The notes: generated from the letters alone by a model not told the origin. A stretch of 64,000 nt of DNA from CAISIP01 sp031403955 (GCA_031403955.1 JANNGR010000401.1:1-64000); one strand, 5' to 3'; shown: positions 47,468 to 57,298, numbered from the stretch's first letter. Made by a program: numbers and translations.

Positions 47468-48087
47468 CCGGGGCGCAGGCACGACAATTTGCGGCTGCGG
47501 TCGAACGTGACATGTGCGCCTGGCTGGAACGTGCGGTGATTGGCCTGAACCTGTGTCCGTTCGCCAAGGCGGTGCACGTGCGGGGGCAAATCCACTATAA
47601 GGTCAGCCGGGCGAAGACACCCGAGGCGCTGCAGTGCGACTTGGCGCAAGAATTGCAGGCATTGGTGGCGCTTGATTCCGACGTGCGAGACACCACGCTG
47701 TTGATCGCGCCGCAGTGCCTCGCCCAGTTTCTGGATTTCAATGATTTTCTTGCCCAGGCGGATGCACTACTTGTCGAGATGGCATTGGACGGCGTAATTC
47801 AGATCGCCAGCTTTCATCCGGACTATCAGTTTGCCAACACGGCGGCCGACGACATTACAAACTACACCAACCGTGCCCCATACCCGACATTGCACCTGCT
47901 GCGCGAGGCCAGTGTCGAGCGCGCCGTAATGGCGTTTCCGCAGGCTGAATCGATTTTTGAACGCAATATGCGCACGCTGGAACGGCTCGGATGCGCCGGC
48001 TGGGAGGCTTTGGGGCTCAATGCCGCACCGTTCCTGCCCGACGCGCCTGGGCGAGCTGGTAAATTGCCTGGCGGGATAGACCCATGA
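47464..48087 (+). CDS. DUF1415-family protein
   Basis: A 207-residue cytoplasmic protein of unknown function. The family mark is the N-terminal W-L-E-R-A-V-I-G-L-N-L-C-P-F-A, with F-H-P-D-Y-Q-F-A and N-R-A-P-Y-P-T-L-H-L-L-R-E later. DUF1415 genes are common next to metabolic genes in proteobacteria, but no reaction is assigned. ATG 47464 overlaps the MFS stop, and the stop overlaps the methyltransferase start. Confidence 0.85.
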   Translation: MTGAQARQFAAAVERDMCAWLERAVIGLNLCPFAKAVHVRGQIHYKVSRAKTPEALQCDLAQELQALVALDSDVRDTTLLIAPQCLAQFLDFNDFLAQADALLVEMALDGVIQIASFHPDYQFANTAADDITNYTNRAPYPTLHLLREASVERAVMAFPQAESIFERNMRTLERLGCAGWEALGLNAAPFLPDAPGRAGKLPGGIDP

Positions 48088-49025
48088 AGGCAGCGCGTGC
48101 AACCATCCAGGGCGTGAAGGCCGTCCACCAAGCCGGGCCCCCGGCGTCGTTGCTGGCAGAACTCAAGCCAGGTCAGTCGGTCGAGTTGCTAAAGGAACTG
48201 CACATTCTGACGCGTGAAGGTCGGCTCAACCAGGACTCCCGGCGCAAGCTCAAGCAGGTATACCACCTGTTTCATTTCGTTGAAAAACTGTTGATCGAAC
48301 TGGCAACCGGGCAAGACATTGCGGTTTGCAATCCCGCTGCGCCAGCGCCCAGCGAAGGCATCACGGTGGCCGATCATGGGGCGGGAAAATCGTATCTCGG
48401 TTTCATAATCTACGACTTGTTCTTCCGAGCGCGCCGCTCCGGATGGATCTACGGCATCGAAACCCGTGCCGAAATGGTGCAAAAGTCACGTGATCTGGCC
48501 GCAAGACTGGGTTTTGACCGAATGTCGTTTCTCCATCTCACGGTCGCCGAGTCCGGTGTGTCAGACCGTTTGCCAGGGCAAATCGATCTGGTTACCGCCT
48601 TGCATGCGTGTGACACCGCTACCGATGACGCGATTCAATTTGGGATAAAAAAGCGCGCCAGGTTCATGCTGCTGGTGCCCTGCTGCCAGGCCGAAGTGGC
48701 CAGGTTACTGAACTCCGGCAAAGCCTTGAGCCTGGGCCGCACGCCACTGGCGGAACTGTGGCGACATCCATTGCACGCGCGTGAGATCGGGAGCCAGATC
48801 AGCAACGTATTGCGTTGCCTGTACCTGGAGGCGTCGGGTTACCAGGTCACCGTCACCGAGTTGGTGGGATGGGAACACAGCATGAAAAATGAACTCATCA
48901 TTGCGCGCTACACCGGCCAAGACAAGCAAAGCGCGGCCGAACGGCTGCGGGCAATTCTGGAGCAGTTCGGTTTGCTGGAACTGATGAGCACCAGGTTTGA
49001 ACTGAAATTATTGGGGTCAGATTAA
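48084..49025 (+). CDS. Class I SAM-dependent methyltransferase
   Basis: A 313-residue protein. The nucleotide-binding motif is V-A-D-H-G-A-G-K-S-Y-L-G-F, followed by G-I-E-T-R and A-L-H-A-C-D-T-A-T-D-D-A-I and V-P-C-C-Q, as in the Methyltransf_32/GSTCD-like group. The substrate is unknown. It is the fourth gene of a 4-bp-overlap chain after dgt. Its last residues (L-G-S-D) and stop codon come from the left inverted repeat of the adjacent REP-associated transposase element, so the original C-terminus was probably replaced. Confidence 0.82.
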   Translation: MKAARATIQGVKAVHQAGPPASLLAELKPGQSVELLKELHILTREGRLNQDSRRKLKQVYHLFHFVEKLLIELATGQDIAVCNPAAPAPSEGITVADHGAGKSYLGFIIYDLFFRARRSGWIYGIETRAEMVQKSRDLAARLGFDRMSFLHLTVAESGVSDRLPGQIDLVTALHACDTATDDAIQFGIKKRARFMLLVPCCQAEVARLLNSGKALSLGRTPLAELWRHPLHAREIGSQISNVLRCLYLEASGYQVTVTELVGWEHSMKNELIIARYTGQDKQSAAERLRAILEQFGLLELMSTRFELKLLGSD

Positions 49026-49866
49026 AGTTATCATAATATAAAACAATCATGGTATCAATCGATGGCTCGCCTTCCCCGTCTTTGTGTTCCTGGCTTTCCA
49101 TACCACGTCATCCAGCGTGGCAACAACCGGCAATCCATATTTGCCTCGGTCGCTGACCGGCATCTGATGCTTGATTTGCTGGGCAAAAGTGCTAGCAGCT
49201 TCGGGATAGCGGTTCACGCTTACGTGTTGATGGGCAATCACTTCCATCTGCTCGTGACTCCGCGGGCGGTTGAGTCTTTGCCGCGGATGATGCAGGCGGT
49301 CGGGCGCCAATACGTGCGGCATTTCAATGACGTGCAGGGCCGTTCCGGTACGCTGTGGGAGGGGCGTTACAAGTCCTCATTGATGCAAACCGACCGTTAT
49401 TTGTTCGCCTGCACGGTGTATATCGACCTCAACCCCGTGCGAGCCGGGTTGGTGTTGCAGGCGCAGGACTATCCCTGGTCCAGTCACGGCCATTACGCGG
49501 GCATGCGCATAGACCCATTGGTGTCGCCACATCCGCTTATGTGGGAGTTGGGTAATACACCTTTTGCTCGCGAGGCGAGTTACAGCAAAATGGTGCAAGC
49601 CGGTATTACTGCACAACAACAAACTGCCCTGACCCAGTCGGTCAGGAGTGGGTGGGCCTTGGGAGATGTCGATTTTGTCGCTGGACTGCAGAAAAAAACC
49701 GAGCGGCGGATTTCGAAGTCACCCGCTGGGCGACCCAGGATTAACAAGAGGAATACCGCACCTCCGGTAGGAAACGATTGAGAGGCAGTCTCAAAGGGCA
49801 CCCAACGTATATGTCCCCAATTAATGCCAAATATTATTGGTCATGTATTAATTGGAATCTGACCCC
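49013..49866 (+). mobile_element. REP-associated tyrosine transposase (RAYT) element with inverted-repeat ends
   Basis: GGGGTCAGATT at 49013-49023 and its complement AATCTGACCCC at 49856-49866 flank one transposase gene. Near the right end CCAATTAAT (from 49816) and ATTAATTGG (49847-49855) can form a further hairpin. The layout, one RAYT gene between REP-like hairpin ends, is typical of these IS200/IS605-related domesticated elements. The same GGGGTCAGA core occurs in the palindrome inside dnaE2. Confidence 0.75.
49062..49781 (+). CDS. REP-associated tyrosine transposase (Y1, RAYT/TnpA-REP)
   Basis: A 239-residue HUH-superfamily transposase. It opens M-A-R-L-P-R-L-C-V-P-G-F-P-Y-H-V-I-Q-R-G-N-N. 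The HUH pair is in M-G-N-H-F-H-L-L-V-T-P, and the likely nucleophile Tyr is in G-R-Q-Y-V-R-H-F-N. E-G-R-Y-K-S, Y-I-D-L-N-P-V-R-A and W-S-S-H also match RAYTs. These enzymes cut single-stranded REP hairpins. The frame is intact and it sits between inverted repeats, so activity is plausible. Confidence 0.9.
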   Translation: MARLPRLCVPGFPYHVIQRGNNRQSIFASVADRHLMLDLLGKSASSFGIAVHAYVLMGNHFHLLVTPRAVESLPRMMQAVGRQYVRHFNDVQGRSGTLWEGRYKSSLMQTDRYLFACTVYIDLNPVRAGLVLQAQDYPWSSHGHYAGMRIDPLVSPHPLMWELGNTPFAREASYSKMVQAGITAQQQTALTQSVRSGWALGDVDFVAGLQKKTERRISKSPAGRPRINKRNTAPPVGND

Positions 49867-49877
49867 GATTATTTTTC

Positions 49878-49906
49878 TTGGCATCAATGTTGCTGTGCAC
49901 TAAACT
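49878..49906 (+). promoter_or_regulatory. Candidate sigma-70 promoter of gltBD
   Basis: TTGGCA (49878-49883), a 17-base spacer and TAAACT (49901-49906) lie 90 bp before the gltB ATG and 12 bp after the right end of the transposase element. The element may therefore have inserted just upstream of the promoter without removing it. Confidence 0.4.
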
Positions 49907-49995
49907 GGCTATTGTTGGGTGGCGCGAGGAATTGAGCGCGGCGGAGCAGCGTGGCATGCAGGGCACGGCGCGGCGCAAAAAATTGAGGAAATACC

Positions 49996-52900
49996 ATGGT
50001 GACGGCTGCTGAGATCGAGCATCTAGAGAAGAATGGTTTGTATTCCCGGACCAACGAGCATGACGCATGCGGAGTTGGGTTCGTCGCGAATGTCAGGGGC
50101 ATCAAGTCCCATGAGATCGTCAACAACGCACTCAAGATTCTTGAAAACCTGGACCATCGCGGGGCGGTTGGCGCCGACAAACTGATGGGTGATGGCGCCG
50201 GCATTCTGATCCAGTTGCCTGACACACTCTACCGGGAAGAAATGGCCAGGCAAGGCGTCGTGTTACCTGCGCCAGGCGAATACGGCGTCGGCATGATATT
50301 TCTTCCCAAGGAGCACGCATCGCGGCTGGCCTGTGAGCAGGAAATGGAGCGTGCCATCAAAGCCGAGGGCCAGGTTTTGCTTGGCTGGCGCGATGTACCA
50401 GTGAATCGGGACATGCCCATGTCGCCCGCGGTGCGGACAAAAGAGCCGGTCATGCGCCAGGTATTTATCGGCCGCGGTGACGACGTGATAGTGCAGGACG
50501 CGCTGGAGCGCAAGCTGTATGTAATACGAAAGACGGCCAGCGCCGCCATTCAAAGTCTCCAGCTCAAGCATAGCAAAGAGTATTACGTACCCAGCATGTC
50601 AAGCCGCACGGTGGTCTACAAGGGTCTGCTGCTTGCCGATCAGGTTGGTATCTATTTCCGGGATCTGGAAGACGAACGTTGCGTTTCCGCGTTGGGCTTG
50701 GTGCATCAGCGTTTTTCGACCAATACTTTTCCCGAGTGGCCACTGGCGCATCCGTACCGCTACGTGGCGCACAACGGCGAGATCAATACGGTCAAGGGCA
50801 ACTACAACTGGATGAAGGCGCGTGAAGGCGTCATGTCTTCACCGGTTCTTGGCGCCGACTTGCCCAAGCTCTATCCAATCAGTTTTCCCGGCCAGTCCGA
50901 CACTGCCACTTTCGACAATTGCCTGGAATTGCTGACCATGGCGGGTTACCCGCTCGGACAGGCCGTGATGATGATGATTCCCGAGCCATGGGAACAGCAC
51001 ACCACGATGGACGAACGCCGCAAGGCCTTTTATGAATACCATGCCGCGATGTTGGAGCCCTGGGACGGTCCCGCATCGATAGTGTTTACCGACGGCCGTC
51101 AGATCGGCGCGACACTGGACCGCAATGGCCTGCGCCCGTCGCGTTACTGCGTCACCGATGACGATCTGGTGATCATGGCGTCCGAGTCCGGCGTGTTACC
51201 GGTACCGGAGAACCGGATCGTGCGCAAATGGCGCTTGCAACCGGGCAAGATGTTTCTCATCGACCTGGAACAAGGCCGCATGATTGACGATGAGGAGCTC
51301 AAGTCCAACCTGGCGAACTCGAAGCCTTACAAACAATGGATCGAGAACCTGCGCATCAAGCTCGATGATGTGAAGTTAGTCGACAAGCCGGCCAATGCGA
51401 GGGCTACGGAGTTGCCGAGCGGCCGTTCGCGGTTGGTCTCCCCGGGCCCAGTATCGGTGGCGCCGTCTTTACTGGATCGCCAGCAGGCCTTTGGCTACAC
51501 GCAGGAGGATCTGAAATTTTTGATGAGTCCGATGGCACTCAGCGGTGAGGAAGGCATTGGCTCGATGGGTAACGACAGTCCGCTGGCCGTTCTGTCAGAC
51601 AAGAACAAGCCGCTATACAGTTACTTCAAGCAGTTGTTTGCGCAGGTTACCAATCCGCCGATTGATCCGATCCGTGAAGCGATTGTGATGTCGCTGGTGT
51701 CTTTTGTGGGGCCAAAGCCCAATTTGCTCGACATCAATCAGGTCAATCCGCCGATGCGGCTGGAGGTGGCGCAGCCGATTCTTGGTTTTGCCGATATGGC
51801 CAAGCTGCGTGACATCGATCGCCACACGTATGGAAAGTTTCGCAGCCACGCGCTGGATATCACCTATCCGCTAGCCTGGGGACATGAAGGTGTGGAGGCG
51901 AAACTGGCATCCTTGTGCGCGGAAGCAGTCGACGCGATCAAAAGTGGCAAGAACATCCTGATCATCAGTGACGTGGCGGTCAGCGCGACGCAATTCGCAA
52001 TTCCCGCGCTGCTGGCACTGAGCGCGGTGCATCAACACCTGGTGCGCCAGGGTCTACGTACCACTGCGGGGTTGGTGGTGGAAACCGGTAGTGCGCGTGA
52101 GGTGCACCATTTTGCCGCCCTTGCCGGTTATGGCGCGGAAGCCGTGCATCCCTTTTTGGCACTTGAGACGCTGGCCCAGTTGCATGCCCGGCTGCCGGGT
52201 GAACTGGGCGTTGATAAGGCCGTTTACAACTATATCAAGGCGGTTGGCAAAGGTTTGTCCAAAGTCATGTCGAAGATGGGTGTTTCAACCTACATGAGTT
52301 ACTGTGGTGCGCAGTTGTTTGAGGCGATTGGCCTCAACAGCGAGACCATCAATAAATACTTTACCGGCACACCCAGCCGCGTTGAAGGTATCGGCGTTTT
52401 CGACATCGCACGGGAGGCAATCCGCATGCACAAGGCCGCCTTCAGTGACGACCCGGTGCTTGCCAACATGCTCGACGCCGGTGGCGAATATGCCTGGCGC
52501 GTGCGTGGCGAGGAACACATGTGGACGCCAGATGCCATAGCCAAGCTGCAGCACAGCACCCGCGCCAACAACTGGAACACCTATAAAGAATATGCCCAGC
52601 TGATTAACGACCAGTCGCGCCGGCACATGACGTTGCGCGGCCTGTTTGAGTTCAGGATCGACCCGGCCAAGGCGATTGCGGTGGACGAGGTGGAACCGGC
52701 CAGTGACATCGTCAAACGCTTTGCGACTGGTGCCATGTCGTTGGGTTCGATCTCTACCGAAGCCCATGCGACGCTGGCCGTGGCCATGAACCGCATCGGC
52801 GGCAAGAGCAATACCGGCGAGGGTGGTGAGGACCCGGCGCGTTACCGCCAGGAACTCAAGGGCATACCGATCACACAGGGTCAGACCTTGGGCGACGTGA

Positions 52901-54810
52901 TGGGCCATGATGTTGTCGAGGTCGATTACCCGCTCCATGATGGAGACTCATTGCGCTCCCGGATCAAGCAGGTGGCGTCTGGGCGTTTTGGTGTCACTGC
53001 GGAGTACCTCAACAGCGCGGATCAAATTCAGATCAAGATGGCGCAAGGCGCCAAGCCGGGCGAGGGTGGCCAGTTGCCCGGCGGCAAGGTGTCGGAGTAC
53101 ATCGGCCGGCTGCGTTATTCGGTGCCTGGCGTTGGTCTGATCTCCCCGCCGCCGCACCACGATATTTACTCGATCGAGGATCTGGCGCAGCTGATCCATG
53201 ACCTGAAGAACGTGGCTCCGCACGCCAGTATCAGTGTCAAGCTGGTCAGCGAGATCGGCGTCGGCACGGTGGCGGCCGGCGTGGCCAAATGCAAGAGTGA
53301 CCATGTGGTGATTGCCGGCCATGACGGCGGAACCGGTGCCTCACCCTGGTCGTCCATCAAACACGCCGGCAGCCCGTGGGAAATTGGTTTGGCCGAAACC
53401 CAGCAAACCCTGGTGCTCAATCGCTTGCGCGGCCGTATCCGGGTGCAGGCCGACGGGCAGATGAAGACCGGGCGCGACGTTGCCATTGGCGCCCTTCTCG
53501 GTGCCGACGAGTTTGGGTTCGCGACCGCGCCGCTGGTGGTCGAAGGCTGCATCATGATGCGCAAGTGCCACCTGAATACCTGCCCGGTTGGCGTTGCCAC
53601 GCAGGACCCGGTCCTGCGCAAGAAGTTCTCTGGCAAGCCGGAGCATGTCGTCAACTATTTCTTCTTTGTTGCCGAAGAGGTGCGCCAGATCATGGCGCAG
53701 TTGGGCATCCGAAAGTTCGACGACATGATCGGCCGTGCCGATTTGCTCGACACCGCGCCTGGCATTGAGCATTGGAAGGCCAGTGGCCTGGACTTTGGCC
53801 GTCTGTTTGCCCAGCCCATGGTGCCCGCCGATGTACCGCGTTTTCACGTGCAGCAGCAGGACCATGGCCTGGAGCGCTCACTGGATAAAGTGCTGATTGA
53901 AAAATCGAGGGCGGCGATCGAACGTGGTGAAAAGGTCAAATTCATGGAGGTCGCCCGCAACGTCAACCGGTCATTGGGCGCCATGTTGTCCGGCGCATTG
54001 ACCAAGGTACACCCGCAGGGCTTGCCGGATGACACGATTCGCATACAGCTCGAGGGCACCGGTGGCCAGTCGTTCGGCGCGTTTCTCGCCAATGGCATCA
54101 CCTTGTATTTGATCGGGGACGCCAACGACTACACCGGCAAAGGCTTGAGTGGTGGCCGCGTCGTGGTCCGGCCTAGCATCGACTTTCGCGGTATCTCGAC
54201 CCAAAACACCATCATTGGTAACACGGCGTTGTACGGTGCAACCACTGGCGAGGCGTTTTTCAGTGGCGTCGCCGGAGAGCGTTTCGCGGTGCGTCTGTCT
54301 GGCGCGACCGCAGTGGTGGAGGGAACCGGCGATCATGGTTGCGAATACATGACCGGCGGCACGGTGGCCGTGCTTGGCAAGACCGGACGCAATTTCGCTG
54401 CCGGTATGAGTGGCGGCATCGCTTATGTGTACGACGAAGATGGTCAGTTCACCCGCCGTTGCAACACCGCCATGGTGTCGCTGGAAAACGTGCTGGCCGG
54501 CACTGAGCAACAGACCATGATGGACATCGGGCTTTGGCACCGAGGCCAGACCGACGAAGCGCAACTGAAGAAGCTGCTGGAAGAACACAACCGGTGGACC
54601 GGCAGCAAGCGTGCGCGGGAATTGCTCGATAACTGGGAACTTGCGCGCAGCCGGTTTGTCAAGGTGTTCCCGATCGAATACAAGCGGGCGCTGGGTGAAA
54701 TTGCGGCCCGTAAGGCCGCTCTGGGCGCGCAACCCCGGCACGAGCCTGCCGTTGCGGCATCCGCTCGTGCGCGCGGCGCTGCCCGCAAAGAAGCGGTGGC
54801 AGCCAAATAA
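49996..54810 (+). CDS. gltB: Glutamate synthase (NADPH) large subunit
   Basis: A 1604-residue enzyme that makes two glutamates from glutamine and 2-oxoglutarate with GltD. The class II glutaminase domain follows a short propeptide: E-H-D-A-C-G-V-G-F puts the nucleophile at Cys25. The FMN-binding synthase domain contains G-E-G-G-E-D and P-G-E-G-G-Q-L-P-G-G-K-V, with the 3Fe-4S Cys cluster in C-x-x-x-x-C-P-V-G-V-A-T-Q. A C-terminal beta-helix domain rich in Gly follows, then an Ala/Arg/Lys tail of about 25 residues. Full length. gltD follows after 35 bp. Confidence 0.97.
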   Translation: MVTAAEIEHLEKNGLYSRTNEHDACGVGFVANVRGIKSHEIVNNALKILENLDHRGAVGADKLMGDGAGILIQLPDTLYREEMARQGVVLPAPGEYGVGMIFLPKEHASRLACEQEMERAIKAEGQVLLGWRDVPVNRDMPMSPAVRTKEPVMRQVFIGRGDDVIVQDALERKLYVIRKTASAAIQSLQLKHSKEYYVPSMSSRTVVYKGLLLADQVGIYFRDLEDERCVSALGLVHQRFSTNTFPEWPLAHPYRYVAHNGEINTVKGNYNWMKAREGVMSSPVLGADLPKLYPISFPGQSDTATFDNCLELLTMAGYPLGQAVMMMIPEPWEQHTTMDERRKAFYEYHAAMLEPWDGPASIVFTDGRQIGATLDRNGLRPSRYCVTDDDLVIMASESGVLPVPENRIVRKWRLQPGKMFLIDLEQGRMIDDEELKSNLANSKPYKQWIENLRIKLDDVKLVDKPANARATELPSGRSRLVSPGPVSVAPSLLDRQQAFGYTQEDLKFLMSPMALSGEEGIGSMGNDSPLAVLSDKNKPLYSYFKQLFAQVTNPPIDPIREAIVMSLVSFVGPKPNLLDINQVNPPMRLEVAQPILGFADMAKLRDIDRHTYGKFRSHALDITYPLAWGHEGVEAKLASLCAEAVDAIKSGKNILIISDVAVSATQFAIPALLALSAVHQHLVRQGLRTTAGLVVETGSAREVHHFAALAGYGAEAVHPFLALETLAQLHARLPGELGVDKAVYNYIKAVGKGLSKVMSKMGVSTYMSYCGAQLFEAIGLNSETINKYFTGTPSRVEGIGVFDIAREAIRMHKAAFSDDPVLANMLDAGGEYAWRVRGEEHMWTPDAIAKLQHSTRANNWNTYKEYAQLINDQSRRHMTLRGLFEFRIDPAKAIAVDEVEPASDIVKRFATGAMSLGSISTEAHATLAVAMNRIGGKSNTGEGGEDPARYRQELKGIPITQGQTLGDVMGHDVVEVDYPLHDGDSLRSRIKQVASGRFGVTAEYLNSADQIQIKMAQGAKPGEGGQLPGGKVSEYIGRLRYSVPGVGLISPPPHHDIYSIEDLAQLIHDLKNVAPHASISVKLVSEIGVGTVAAGVAKCKSDHVVIAGHDGGTGASPWSSIKHAGSPWEIGLAETQQTLVLNRLRGRIRVQADGQMKTGRDVAIGALLGADEFGFATAPLVVEGCIMMRKCHLNTCPVGVATQDPVLRKKFSGKPEHVVNYFFFVAEEVRQIMAQLGIRKFDDMIGRADLLDTAPGIEHWKASGLDFGRLFAQPMVPADVPRFHVQQQDHGLERSLDKVLIEKSRAAIERGEKVKFMEVARNVNRSLGAMLSGALTKVHPQGLPDDTIRIQLEGTGGQSFGAFLANGITLYLIGDANDYTGKGLSGGRVVVRPSIDFRGISTQNTIIGNTALYGATTGEAFFSGVAGERFAVRLSGATAVVEGTGDHGCEYMTGGTVAVLGKTGRNFAAGMSGGIAYVYDEDGQFTRRCNTAMVSLENVLAGTEQQTMMDIGLWHRGQTDEAQLKKLLEEHNRWTGSKRARELLDNWELARSRFVKVFPIEYKRALGEIAARKAALGAQPRHEPAVAASARARGAARKEAVAAK

Positions 54811-54845
54811 CGGATTGCCGTAATAACAACAATCAGGACCGAAAA

Positions 54846-56312
54846 ATGGGAAGAATCACAGGCTTCATGGAATTCGAGCGGCTGGAGGAGCCTTATCGGC
54901 CGGTACCGGAGCGCGTCAAGAACTACAAGGAATTTGTAATTGCGCTGGACGACACGCAGGCCAGGACGCAGAGTGCGCGTTGCATGGACTGCGGTACACC
55001 GTTTTGCAACAGCGGCTGTCCGGTCAACAACATAATTCCGGATTTCAATGATCTGGTGTACCAGGGAGACTGGAAAAACGCCATCGCGGTGTTGCACAGC
55101 ACCAACAATTTCCCCGAGTTCACTGGCCGTATCTGCCCGGCGCCCTGTGAGGCGGCCTGCACGTTGAACGTGAATGATGATGCGGTCGGCATCAAGTCGA
55201 TCGAACACGCCATCATTGACCATGCCTGGGCGCGGGAATGGGTCAAGCCGCAGGTCGCCAGGCATCGGACTGGCAAGTCGGTGGCGGTTATAGGCTCTGG
55301 CCCGGCCGGTCTGGCAGCGGCCCAGCAACTTGCACGCGCCGGCCACGACGTAACCGTGATCGAGAAAAATGACCGTGTCGGCGGTTTGTTGCGCTACGGA
55401 ATTCCGGACTTCAAAATGGAGAAGTCGCACATTGACCGGCGTGTCGAACAGATGCGCGCGGAGGGAGTCGTGTTTCGTACCGGTGTGCTGGTCGGCGTGC
55501 TTGCGCCGGATTCCAAGGTAATCAACTGGGCGACGCAGACCACTACCGCCGCTCAATTGATGCAAGACTTCGACGCGGTGCTGCTTGCCGGTGGCGCGGA
55601 GCAGTCGCGAGATTTGCCGGTGCCGGGGCGCGATCTGGAAGGAGTTTATTTTGCGATGGAGTTCCTTCCGCAACAGAATCGGGTCAACGCCGGCGACAAC
55701 ATAAGCAACCAATTGCGCGCCGATGGCAAACACGTGATCGTCATCGGAGGGGGCGACACCGGCAGCGACTGCGTTGGCACCAGCAACCGGCACGGCGCGG
55801 CAAGCGTCACGCAGTTTGAGGTAATGCCACAACCGCCCCTGGAAGAAAATCGACCCTTGACATGGCCCTATTGGCCGATCAAGCTGCGCACCCGTTCCAG
55901 CCACGAGGAGGGCTGTGAGCGCGAGTTCGCGATCTCCACCAAGGAGTTCATTGGCGAACACGGAAAGTTGACCGGACTGAAGACCGTGCGGGTGGACTGG
56001 AAGGATGGAAAATTGGTCGAAGCGCCTGGCTCAACGCAGACCTTGAAGGCCGATCTGGTGTTGCTGGCGATGGGATTTGTGTCCCCGGTGGCCTCGATCC
56101 TGGACGCTTTTGGCATTGACAAGGACGGCCGCGGAAACGTCAAGGCCGGTACTGATTTCAACGGCGGTTATGTGACCAATGTTCCAAAGGTGTTTGCTGC
56201 TGGCGATATGCGCCGCGGCCAAAGTCTCGTGGTTTGGGCGATACGCGAAGGCCGCCAGGCGGCGCGCGCGATTGACGAATTTCTGATGGGATTCAGCGAC
56301 CTGCCGAGGTAA
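54846..56312 (+). CDS. gltD: Glutamate synthase small subunit
   Basis: A 488-residue Fe-S flavoprotein that passes NADPH electrons to GltB. The N-terminal Cys-rich region (C-M-D-C-G-T-P-F-C, C-P-V-N-N-I-I-P, C-P-A-P-C-E-A-A-C) binds two 4Fe-4S clusters. The FAD site is V-I-G-S-G-P-A-G-L-A-A-A, and the NADPH site is V-I-G-G-G-D-T-G-S-D-C. The end A-A-R-A-I-D is normal. The operon ends at the terminator near 56404. Confidence 0.97.
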   Translation: MGRITGFMEFERLEEPYRPVPERVKNYKEFVIALDDTQARTQSARCMDCGTPFCNSGCPVNNIIPDFNDLVYQGDWKNAIAVLHSTNNFPEFTGRICPAPCEAACTLNVNDDAVGIKSIEHAIIDHAWAREWVKPQVARHRTGKSVAVIGSGPAGLAAAQQLARAGHDVTVIEKNDRVGGLLRYGIPDFKMEKSHIDRRVEQMRAEGVVFRTGVLVGVLAPDSKVINWATQTTTAAQLMQDFDAVLLAGGAEQSRDLPVPGRDLEGVYFAMEFLPQQNRVNAGDNISNQLRADGKHVIVIGGGDTGSDCVGTSNRHGAASVTQFEVMPQPPLEENRPLTWPYWPIKLRTRSSHEEGCEREFAISTKEFIGEHGKLTGLKTVRVDWKDGKLVEAPGSTQTLKADLVLLAMGFVSPVASILDAFGIDKDGRGNVKAGTDFNGGYVTNVPKVFAAGDMRRGQSLVVWAIREGRQAARAIDEFLMGFSDLPR

Positions 56313-56403
56313 TTGGTAACCGAAGCGCCCGCATGCGAATGGAGCGGAACGGGCCGGGTTCATGGTTCTCGGGCGTTGCGCACCGAAGAATCCCTTATCA
56401 TGC

Positions 56404-56434
56404 AAAAGCCGGGAACTGACCGGCTTTTGTTTTT
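56404..56434 (+). terminator. Intrinsic terminator directly before the mlaF start codon
   Basis: AAAAGCCGG and CCGGCTTTT form a perfect 9-bp stem with a 7-base loop (56404-56428), followed by GTTTTT (56429-56434). The mlaF ATG begins at the next base, 56435. It would end the gltBD transcript, but its position leaves no unpaired room for an mlaF ribosome binding site. Confidence 0.85.
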
Positions 56435-57298
56435 ATGGCTTCGACCCTTCCCCCTGCGTTCGTAGAACTGTGCAATCTCACCTTCGGATACGGTGAACGC
56501 GTCATCCTGGATGACGTGTCGCTCACCATTCCACGTGGGAAAGTGACCGCATTGATGGGCGCTTCCGGTGGTGGAAAAACCACCATTCTTCGGCTGATCG
56601 GTGGTCAGAACCGCGCCCAGAAGGGGGAGTTGCGTCTTTATGACATAGACGGATTTCAGGATATCGGGGCCATGGACCAGACCAGCCTATATGCCGCGCG
56701 CCGGCGTATGGGAATGTTGTTCCAGTTCGGCGCCCTGTTTGCCGATCTCAGTGTCTTCGAGAACGTGGCATTCCCTTTGCGTGAACACACCAGCCTGCCA
56801 GAGCCGCTGATTCGGGACATTGTGTTGATGAAACTCAACGCCGTGGGCCTGCGCGGCGCCCGTGACTTGATGCCAAGCGAAGTTTCGGGTGGCATGGCGC
56901 GTCGCATTGCATTGGCGCGCGCGATCGCCCTGGATCCGGAACTCGTGATGTACGACGAGCCATTTTCAGGGCTCGATCCGATCTCGCTTGGAACCGCGGC
57001 CCGGTTGATCCGGCATCTGAATGACGCGATGGGCCTGACCAGCCTGTTTGTTTCGCACGAACTGGAACAGACATTCGCGATTGCAGACCATGTGATTATT
57101 CTTGCCAACGGAAAAATCGCGGCGCAAGGAGCTCCGGCAGACGTGCGTCAAAGTGCCGATCCTCTGGTCTCTCAATACGTAAATGCCCGCCCGGATGGCC
57201 CGGTGCGGTTTCACTATCCTGGACCATCGGTCGAGGAAGACTTTGGGCCCGAACAGGCATCGGCAACGACCGATCGACGTTCGGGAGCGCCAGTATGA
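56435..57298 (+). CDS. mlaF: Phospholipid ABC transporter ATPase MlaF
   Basis: A 287-residue ATPase that powers retrograde phospholipid transport from the outer membrane. Walker A is G-A-S-G-G-G-K-T-T, the signature V-S-G-G-M-A-R-R, Walker B L-V-M-Y-D-E-P-F-S-G-L-D, and the switch His lies in V-S-H-E-L. ATG 56435 immediately follows a terminator T-run and has no Shine-Dalgarno; no better ATG exists before the ATPase core, so initiation here is unusual. The stop overlaps mlaE (ATGA). Confidence 0.94.
   Translation: MASTLPPAFVELCNLTFGYGERVILDDVSLTIPRGKVTALMGASGGGKTTILRLIGGQNRAQKGELRLYDIDGFQDIGAMDQTSLYAARRRMGMLFQFGALFADLSVFENVAFPLREHTSLPEPLIRDIVLMKLNAVGLRGARDLMPSEVSGGMARRIALARAIALDPELVMYDEPFSGLDPISLGTAARLIRHLNDAMGLTSLFVSHELEQTFAIADHVIILANGKIAAQGAPADVRQSADPLVSQYVNARPDGPVRFHYPGPSVEEDFGPEQASATTDRRSGAPV

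Noticed and set aside
54444..55961. 505-codon open frame opposite gltB and gltD
   Set aside because: Both genes on the plus strand are strongly conserved over this interval, so the antisense frame is a codon-bias artefact.
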